From Chrysemys picta bellii (Eukaryota > Chordata > Testudines > Emydidae): a stretch of 64,000 bases of DNA. The stretch covers positions 13,326,836 through 13,390,835 of the forward strand of contig NC_088805.1 of the NCBI RefSeq assembly GCF_011386835.1, read 5' to 3'. The translations under genes and the position numbers were made by a program. Shown piece by piece: positions 56,205 to 64,000 of this stretch (position 1 is the stretch's first letter; the number at the start of each line of letters is the position of its first letter). A model generated the notes under the pieces. The model was not told the origin of the DNA, did not search any database, and saw only the letters and a list, made by a program, of their open reading frames with translations.

Positions 56205-56846
56205 TGTCACGGAGTCACCGGGCGATGCTCTGGAACTGATCCCTACAAAGCCAGTCAGGACTCTGGGGAAGCCTCCTCTCTGTGAGCAGACTGTCTCCAG
56301 AGCAAGAAATTTACACAGCTTTGAGCTTCCTGGGTCTGACCTCGGAGCATTCAGCATCCCCTTCCACACCGTGTGCTTCCCGCAGTGAGTCCGCACAGGT
56401 GGGGCTCCTGGGGAAGCCAGAGGGCCCTGCACCCCAATTCCGCAGTCAGACGTGACTCGCAGCCAGCCAGTAAAACAGAAGGTTTATTAGATGACAGGAA
56501 TACAGTCTAAGCCAGAGCTTGTAGGTACAGAAACAGGACCCCTAAGTCAGGTCCATCTTGGGGCAAGGAGGCCAGGGCCCCATCTGGGCCAGAAGGTCAC
56601 CTGATCTCTTTGTTCTCCAACACCTTCAGTTGGCACCTTTGCAGGGGAGGGGCCCAGGCCATCCGTTGCCAGGAGACAGGGTGTCGGCCATTCTCTGTGC
56701 AGACAGCACCACACAGACCCTCTAAGGCTCTGCCACAATCACACACCCTTATCCCACCACCTAGATACTTAAGAAATGCATAGGGGAAACTGAGGCACCC
56801 ACACAGTATTCAGAGAAAACATTAAGAACATTCCCACTTCGTCACA
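56205..56846 (-). mobile_element. Solo LTR B, 642 bp, inverted relative to LTR A
   Basis: On the - strand it begins TGTGACGAAGTGGGAA and ends GACTCCGTGACA, like the LTR at 51492. TSD ggtga / gttga (56200-56204, 56847-56851), one mismatch. AATAAA read on the - strand lies near 56487. Confidence 0.88.
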
Positions 56847-56851
56847 GTTGA

Positions 56852-59033
56852 TTTCACAACACAGGGGGAAATGAGTTACAGTAGGTGGGAAAGGAAACTG
56901 GAGAGAACCCCTGGAAAAAGAGGTAGCAATTCTGTGTGAGGATCTAAAATCTGTACAAGGAAATGACACAGCTGGACCATGAAGACTTATTTAGGCTGAG
57001 CTGAAGGATGAAGAATGAAAATAGCGAACAATCATCGGAAATTGCTACAGCTTTTTAAGCCACAGCAACCAGGCAGATCAGGAAATGATCATACAAAGAG
57101 GAGGAAAGCTATTGAAAACCAGAAGCCCCCCAGGAGAGCACAGCACACTCTATAATGCAGAGCTGAAGTCTTCACAAAGTATCTTAAGTAATGTAATGTA
57201 AGTGATTTGTGGCTAGTTCAACCGCACTACGTTTTCAGCTTCTACGACAATTAAACAAAGCACCATTTGGTTATTAAATACATCGTGGGGGAAGGGAGAA
57301 GTATGAGTTACAGGTGGATGGGAAACAAGCCCCAGATCTGAACACCAACTCTGTGGAAATTCAGGGTCTGAGTCTTTGCTCACTAACAGCAGTGTAACCC
57401 CACTGGCTTAAGTGAAGCTACTCCAGACTTACACCAGAGTGAACGAGCTCAGTCAGGGCACTGGATCCCAATCTAGGCTTCATTTCAAGCTCAATCCTCA
57501 CTATGGAGCGGTGACCAGCGCCTCCAAAGTAATGGCTGGATCCACAGATCTGTTCCAAATCTCACTGAGCTTGGAGGAAGCTCAAATCCCCACTCACTGC
57601 AGGCCAGGCATTTCCATGTCTCTATTTATAACATATTCTGGGGCCCTCTCACCATCTTCCCAACACTAATGAATTTAGCCTCACAACACTCCTGGCACAC
57701 GCGGCAGTATTCTTCCCATTATACAGATAGGGGAACTGAGGCACAGAGAGGGATTCGGGGAGCTGCCCAAGTTCACACATAGCGTTTGTAGCAGAGACAG
57801 GAACAAAACCTAGATCTCCAGTCCAGTGCCCTACCTACAAAGCCACCCCACTTGTAGCATGAGTTTAACCCCTTATACAACGAATGATGTCGCTGTTGAA
57901 TGATTATGAAAGTACCTTGCTCCCCTCAGATGAAAGGAGCTTTAGGAGTGTAGCTCAGTGGGCCAGCTTACCTCTATTATATTCACTGCTTTGCATTATA
58001 TTCAGCGGTAATGCAAGGAACCTAGAGGCTTGTATCCTGTAAGACATTGGCTTCAGAAGTTAGCATGAGGCTTGAAGCCTACGAACTTTGGCATAGATAA
58101 ACTTAGCTAACGCATAAGTTTTGGGGAACTGGAGGTAGAGTGTAGGAGGGAATTTTGTCCATAATGACATCAGCCAACCACAGAACATGAACTGACATCG
58201 GCTTCTGGAAGGTTTTGGACGGAATATCCGACCACAAGAGTGCCCTGGCAACAAATTGACATATATGATAATGGGGTGAAATCATAAATACACTAACCTA
58301 TAGAAGAAGGACACCTTAACATTGGTAAGGGGAGGAAATACAAATAAGGAAGAGGGGAGAAACCCCTATTGAATATGCATTAGACACGGGTAATGTCAGC
58401 ATAACATATTATAAAGTGGCATCCCAGCCTAGGGGCAGTAGGGAGAGAGATGTAGCTCTTGGGAGGGACTAGAATGATGGCCACTAGTGAAGATGAAGAA
58501 GGTGACGGTGATGAGGAAGATAATGGCTAACATTTCAGGTTGTTCTGCAAGGGATGGTGTGAGTATGGATGTTCAGATGTACTTTCTGTATTATCTCTAG
58601 CTACCTTACCAAGTTAGAGTGCGTGTGACTTTGCTAAATGTATTAATAAGTTATTTGTAAATATAAAAGATTTCCTGTAGTGTGAGTGTTGCACCTGGGC
58701 ACATCGGGGTTCCCAACTATATAATTTTAATAATACTGGGCCTGATCTTGGGACAAGAACCTGTCAACCCTCAAAGTGCTACAGTAACTGGGAATTTTTA
58801 TTCATAATCTATAGATCAGGCTACAGGAGTGAAGCATTATTAAGATGACGTATTTGCATGGAGGCTAAGCAACAGGAACTACCCTTCTTACTACTGCACC
58901 CTCCTACAACTCCGGTTAACCTCGAGTGACTCTCCTAGTGGCAGATTCAACCACCCCAATTTTCAGTGCTGCCAATCCTAAATATTCAAAAGGCACGAAT
59001 CAGGGCCCCCAAAATCATAAGATATTATTGAAA
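56852..59033. other. GGT5 intron 1 or upstream, mostly unique
   Basis: No exon recognised. A MIR-like remnant is at about 57675-57845 and an ancient hairpin-type repeat trace at about 57365-57435. 58440-58560 is purine-rich (gaagatgaagaagg...) without coding features. Confidence 0.45.
57675..57845. repeat. MIR-like SINE remnant
   Basis: 'cattatacagataggggaactgaggcacagagag' and 'agctgcccaagttcacac' are the classic MIR centre. Diverged and non-coding. Confidence 0.65.
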
Positions 59034-59038
59034 ACCCT

Positions 59039-60238
59039 TGTGACGTTGTGCAGTCTATATGGTTTTATAAAAACATAATAAGAAGTGAATATAATGTAAC
59101 TGGAATAGTTTTATAAAAATATGATAAGTGAATATAATGTAACTGGAATATGCTTTATACAAAAGGTCTCTTGTAAGGTATCATTACAAAGCTTATAATC
59201 TACTGAGTGTGATCATCCTATTTGTATAAATGTACCACTCTTGTATCTAAAACTAGAAATATGAAATATAACTCTGAGGGCCTATTGTAATTATGTAAAG
59301 TGTGGGCCATTAATAGTGGTTTAGAATCTTGATGACTCCCATTAACCAGGACCATTGTCTGCAGATGGCTGTGTTTACCTGTTAGTCTTCCTGTGTATGT
59401 GTGTGCTGGCAAGTGGGTAATGAAGTCTTGCAGTGACATGTGATCATGCCACCTGAACTGGAATCCATCTTTAACCTGGTGCTTTTCCAGTGGGGGGGAG
59501 GCGGGACCCAGATGGACAAAGGGTTCCCGCCTTATGCAAAAGATACATAAAGGGGTGGAAGAGAACAGAGGGAGAGAGGAGCCATCATGAAGAATCCCCT
59601 AGCTATCACCTGAGCTGCAACAAGAGCTGTACCAGGGGAAAGAATTGTGCCCAGGCCTGGCAGGTGTCCAGTCTGAGAAAAAGCTTACTGAAGCATCTCT
59701 GAGGGTGAGATTATCTGTATTCAGTTTGATTAGACATAGATTTGCGCATTTTATTTTATTTTGTTTGGTGACTTACTTTGTTCTGTCTGTTGCTACTTGG
59801 GACCACTTAAATCCTACTTTCTGTATTTAATAAAATCACTTTCTACTTAGTAATTAACTCAGAGTATGTATTAATACCTGGGGGAGCAAACAACTGTGCA
59901 TATCTCTCTATCAGTGTTATAGAGGGCGAACAATTTATGAGTTTACCCTGTATAAGCTTTATACAGGGTAAAATGGATTTATTTGGGTTTAGACCCCACT
60001 GGGAGTTGGGCATCTGAGTGCTAAAGACAAGCACACTTCTGTGAGCTGTTTTCAGGTAAACTTGCAGCTTTGGGGCAAGTTATTCAGACCCTAGGTCTGT
60101 GTTGGAGCAGACGGGAGTGTCTGGCTCAGCAAGACAGGGTGCTGGAGTCCTGAGCTGGCAGGGAAAACAGAAGCACGGGTAGTCTTGGTACATCAGGTGG
60201 CAGCTCCCAAGGGGGTTTCTGTGATCCAACCCATCACA
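59039..60238 (+). mobile_element. Solo LTR, 1.2 kb, third family
   Basis: Starts TGTGACGTTGTGCAG and ends CCCATCACA with 5-bp TSD accct on each side (59034-59038, 60239-60243). It holds a TATA-like 'acataaagggg' near 59544 and AATAAAATC at 59828. An internal tandem duplication of about 45 bp sits near the left end (59070-59155). No retroviral genes. Confidence 0.85.
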
Positions 60239-60604
60239 ACCCTCATGATTTTTAAGCTTAACACATGTGGATGCCATTTATTTCCCTTCTGGTTTTAGTG
60301 TCTTTAGGGTGCACTTAGGTTCTGTTTTCAAGCTTTTCTCTGCAATTGGGAAGGCTAGAAACTTATTTTTTCAAATGAAAACTGAGATTCTCACCTAACC
60401 ACATGCCTCCAGAAGCTGTGGCTTTAAGAAAAACACCTCATACCACGACAGTCGGCAACAGTGAGGTTTGTTTTCAACCACTCCTCTGCTGGTCAGACAA
60501 GGACGCCAAGCAAAGACGTTGTTAACTCCACTCCCTGCCCAAGACCAAAGCATGTCACCGCCACAACACACTTCAGACGGTATCTGTTGGCTCAGTAATC
60601 TGAA

Positions 60605-61715
60605 GTTGTTCGAGTAGATGCAGACCTGTATTCTGCATTGGTGTGCACGCACCCAGCGTGCCGGTGCGAGAGCCTTTTGCCTAGCAGTGCCCATAGAGGG
60701 GCAGCCCTTGCGCCTCAGGGCTGCGGCCCCTCCCCGGCTATATGAGGCTGTGTTGCCCTGACCCTCCTCAGTCCCTTCTTACCAACTGTGGCTGGAGTTG
60801 AAGATCTGTCTGTGATTGTAGTCTTACAACCTTGCATTTACTATAAGCCTAGTTTACTGTACACAGGTAATTAGTTAGTAGTTAGATAGCATTAGTCGAT
60901 AGTGTTCCCCCCTCGATGCCCTCACCAGGCTTTAAACACTGTCCTTGTGTGGAGAGGTGATCCCCAACAACGAACCCCCCTCCCCACCACGGTGCATGTT
61001 TTGTCTCAGTGAGGCCCATCTTAAGAGCGCTGTTTGATCGTTTAAAAAGCAGACTCAGGGGGCATGGGACCTTTGCCTCAAGCAACACCTGCTTCAACAG
61101 GCCATGCGGCCTGATCCGGTACTAAGGTCCTCCCAGGAGAACAGTGCCTCCATAATCTGGATGTCAGGTGATGTCTAGTCTTTCACCTCACCTGTTTATG
61201 TCATATGCAGACTGCATGAAGGGGCAAGTGGTCTCAGCACAGACCATCTCTAGATGGGTAACATCCTGTACCAAGTCTGTGTATAAGATAACTTCAGCTA
61301 CACCTTCTCAACGGATATGGCTCACTCCACAAGAGCACAAGTGATATTGATGGCATTCCTCAGTGATGTGTCCATACTGGACATTTGCAGGGCTGCCATG
61401 TGGTCATCTATACATACATTTACAGACCATTATGCTATTACTGCATCTTTAAAAGTGGACGCAGCCTCGGAAGGGCAGTCCTGTGATCTCTATTGTGACC
61501 CACCCTTCGTCCCCTCTGTACTGGAGTCTCCTCTCATGGGCTTTCGGTGCCAAGGAACTATAGGGGGGGTCAGGGCAGTGCCACCTCATATCACCAGGAG
61601 GTGCGATCGCTGTCTTCTACGCAGCCTGCTAAGCTAGGCAAAAGTCTGCAGCTTCAGCGCACTCGGTGCACGCACATCTAAGCGGAATACTTGTCTGCAT
61701 CACATCTCGAAGAAC
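60605..61715 (+). mobile_element. DIRS-type retrotransposon, internally deleted
   Basis: Inverted terminal repeats of about 70 bp: the left end starts GTTGTTCGAGTAGATGCAGAC and the right end, on the other strand, GTTCTTCGAGATGTGATGCAG, with matching 'gtgcacgcac' further in. Between them is only a tyrosine-recombinase C-terminus. Such elements integrate by a recombinase rather than an integrase and leave no TSD; none is seen. Confidence 0.72.
61317..61490 (+). pseudogene. DIRS tyrosine recombinase C-terminal fragment
   Basis: AHSTRAQ (the H-x-x-R box) is followed by VSILDICRAAMWSSIHTFTDHY, whose final Tyr sits where the nucleophile of tyrosine recombinases lies. The upstream catalytic Arg and the RT/RNase H part are absent, so it is a remnant. 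Confidence 0.72.
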
Positions 61716-61868
61716 CACAGTGACAGCAAGCAACCATTTATTTTCTCATTAAAGTGGGTCCCCCCCGCCCCCAGGCCCTAGTAGCCTTAGAACCAAGCAG
61801 CATGGAGCTAAGGATTAGCAACAGGATATGCACAATATTCCCTGGATGCTACTCTCTGGGAAGAGTAA

Positions 61869-62115
61869 AGCCTAGTCTCCACTAGAAACGGTTTCCCAGG
61901 ATAGTTATATTGGTAAACCCTCTAGTTTACATTGGCACAAAGTGCTTCTGATGATAGAGCTTAGTTCCCTGAGTGAAATAAGCTATCCCAGCAAAAGCAC
62001 TTTTATGCTGCACCTACACTAGGGCTTTTACAAGTATAGGACCGTCACCCGCAAAAAAGTCACCCTTCTACTCAATCTTACTCTACTAGAAAACATTTCT
62101 ACTGTAGACCTGGCC
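61869..62115. mobile_element. Harbinger-type MITE, diverged
   Basis: Ends AGCCTAGTCTCCACT and, inverted, GGCCAGGTCTACAGT, flanked by TAA on both sides (61866-61868, 62116-62118). It is related in its ends to the element at 50721 but more decayed. Confidence 0.65.
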
Positions 62116-62489
62116 TAAGAGAAAAGGGAATTGCATTTAATCTTACCCCACTGATCACGAGCCACCTCTGCCTGTGGGGGCTTGTTTCACAAGGACCTCT
62201 CAGAAACACAAGTATAAAAAAACCTTCATTCGTTTGGATCTGCAGGAACATTCTTTGTGTAAACAGGTGGCCCTTACAGTTGGGAATTTTCCATTAACAT
62301 GATCTTGACTGATGTACTTAAGTCATGCTAAATTACTCTGATAGCTGATCCCAACGCAGCCCAAGCCAGGAGTGAAATATCGGATTAGGACACTAGCTGG
62401 GGCATGCTGGCACAAGCAGCTCTGTGAAGGCATCAGGCTGTAAAATTGGGTCCCTGTGTGTATCACTATTTATATTTTGTTATTTGCTC

Positions 62490-62580
62490 AGAACCATCCA
62501 GGATTAGCGACTACTAGAAACAGAATACTGAACTAGATGGGCCATTGGTCTGCTCCACTGGGGTTATTCCTGTGCTCCCA
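62490..62580 (+). mobile_element. CR1 LINE 3' tail fragment
   Basis: 'actagatgggccattggtctgctcc' matches the 3' end of reptile CR1 read forward, the same tail seen inverted at 28065. Only the last 90 bp or so are recognisable. Confidence 0.6.
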
Positions 62581-62779
62581 CAGAAATCACTGGAATCTCT
62601 GTTTCAGAGACCAGGTTTCCAGCCTGGCTTTATCTCTCAAGTGGAATAAATCTGCCACTCTCCACTTGTTCCCTGAGGGGAGCTTCCATGTGAAGAAGCA
62701 GCAGTGAATGCAGAGCCCTGGGTTGGTTAAAGATGTGTTGAAAGATCTGTCTCTCTTCCCTACTTCCATCCCTTATAAG

Positions 62780-63424
62780 CAGGGCCGGCTCTAGCTTTTT
62801 TGCCGCCCCAAGCCAAAAAAAAAAAAGGGGTGCCGGACCGCCGAAGCAAAAAAACCAACCAAACAAAAAAACGGCAGCCGCAGGGAGCGCGTGGAGGGCG
62901 GCCAAGGCGGCTCGCAGGGGGGTGAAGGGTGGCGCCCGCCCGCTCCCTCCGCTCGTGGGCAGCCAGGTTCTGCAGCCCACTCACAGCCGGGCAAGAGGGG
63001 TTCCCCCCTCCCGCCTTGGGGTGTCTCTCCCGGCTGGGCAGGCGGAGCCCCCGCGGGCTGCAGGAGGTGCTGGCTCAGCCGCTCCTTTAAAGTTGGCTTG
63101 GCCGGGCCAGGCTCAGAGCGGCGGGGGATCAGAGGCCAGTGCAGGTGGCGGGGAGTGGCGCATCCCAGGGAGCCCGGAGGCATGGTGAGCGGCGGGGATT
63201 GCTAGTTTCTGCGCCCCCGGGCGGGGTCCGTGCCCCTGCAGGGCTGGGCTGGGAGCAGAGCGCGGGGAGCCGGCCGGAAGTCCGGGGAGGCTGTCAAAGC
63301 AAAAAAAAAAAAACCACGACAGGGTGGCCGGAATGTGCCGCCCTAAGATTGGCTGGAATGCCGCCCCTTACAATGTGCCGCCCCAGGCACGTGCTTTCTC
63401 GTCTGGTGCCTGGAGCCGGCCCTG
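62780..63424. mobile_element. GC-rich hAT MITE, 645 bp
   Basis: Ends CAGGGCCGGCTCTAG and GGAGCCGGCCCTG are inverted repeats, with a perfect 8-bp TSD cttataag (62772-62779, 63425-63432). Same family by its ends as 40051. The long frames on both strands across it are compositional. Confidence 0.92.
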
Positions 63425-63432
63425 CTTATAAG

Positions 63433-64000
63433 AAGTTCCCTTCACTGCTGGACAGATGTAGAGTTTTTTTCCTAGCATAAGAGGTTTGAAGGGAGTAGGG
63501 ACAGGATTTCAAATATAAAAAGCCTGTGACCATCATATGAGCTGCTGACCTTTCCGTAGAAGAGACCACAGATTCCAGCACTTGAGTTTACCGCTATATT
63601 TATAATTTATGACAATGTTTGCAATTCCTATAAACCACATTCACCATTGTCCTATGGCCCCTTGGCCATTATCTTTTTTTTAGAGCAACACAGATAAATC
63701 CCTCACACCCTCCTGAATATTTAACATTATGTGAGAAATACCACAACCTAAAAAACCCCTAGGCCCTCTTCATTCACACACCATACTGGTTGCTTATCTT
63801 TGCCAGAAGATGAGCAGTTCTTGCATAATCCCAGGAGATACACGGAGTGTTTACCCTTCATGGACAATTCTTTCCACCCGATCCAAACACACATGGGAAT
63901 TCAGAGCCAGTGCCCTCTGCATTTTAAATGCATTAGTTCAGTGTACTCCTGGGACACATGGCCAGAAAGGGTTAAGCAGCTCGCAGGCTGAATGACCCAG
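63433..64000. other. Window end, no recognised feature
   Basis: AT-rich sequence without exon, TIR or LTR boundary. If GGT5 continues, this is intron 1 or its 5' flank. Confidence 0.45.

Noticed and set aside
62144..62190. Donor-like site considered as the end of GGT5 exon 1
   Set aside because: The preceding - strand codons have a stop in the needed frame and no AAVAxD or C motif.
62791..63480. Several frames over 100 codons on both strands
   Set aside because: Inside the GC-rich MITE 62780-63424; no conserved motif.

Overview
This is vertebrate nuclear DNA, very probably from a turtle (a crocodilian is the main alternative). The organism call rests on the repeats: CR1 LINEs with the reptile-type 3' end, a Neptune-like Penelope tail, a DIRS-type element, several solo LTRs, and many hAT and Harbinger-type MITEs with intact target-site duplications (TSDs). 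Introns are long and obey GT-AG. No bacterial-style genes, CRISPR arrays, tRNA or rRNA genes were seen.

The window holds two paralogous gamma-glutamyltransferase genes arranged tail to tail. On the + strand, GGT1 runs from 10505 to 31634 in 12 coding exons. All exon junctions have consensus splice sites and matching phases, and they join into an uninterrupted 572-codon frame (human GGT1 is 569 residues) with the catalytic threonine and substrate-binding residues in place. On the - strand, GGT5 runs from about 56050 down to 37371. Ten coding exons are recognisable (exons 2-4 and 6-12). The first coding exon is not visible and probably lies beyond 64000. The exon expected between exons 4 and 6 could not be found; exon 4 spliced straight to exon 6 would be out of frame. 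The interval where it should be holds a CR1 fragment and a G-rich, palindrome-containing block.

Layout: 1-10500 is upstream flank or 5' non-coding introns of GGT1, with no recognised exon. 10501-31634 is GGT1, whose introns carry an ancient hAT MITE (15059), two related gcgcc-ended hAT MITEs (12657, 24688), a palindromic hAT element (20381-22022), and a CR1 LINE (about 28065-31260) broken by a Penelope insertion and by a block copied from 2.7 kb upstream. 31635-37370 is the space between the two 3' ends, presumably both 3' UTRs. 37371-56050 is GGT5, whose introns carry three solo LTRs, the 3' part of a fourth, a minisatellite split by one of the LTRs, a 131-bp tandem array and several MITEs. 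56051-64000 is GGT5 intron 1 or upstream sequence, with two more solo LTRs, a small DIRS element and more MITEs.

Functionally, GGT1 is the cell-surface enzyme that starts extracellular glutathione breakdown, and GGT5 is the related enzyme acting on glutathione and leukotriene C4. Exons of matching phase, and in two cases identical length (113 and 137 nt), support an old gene duplication. No undescribed gene system was identified. The most useful leads are the missing GGT5 exon, the copied block inside the CR1, the palindromic hAT, and the hammerhead-like motif in the Penelope tail.
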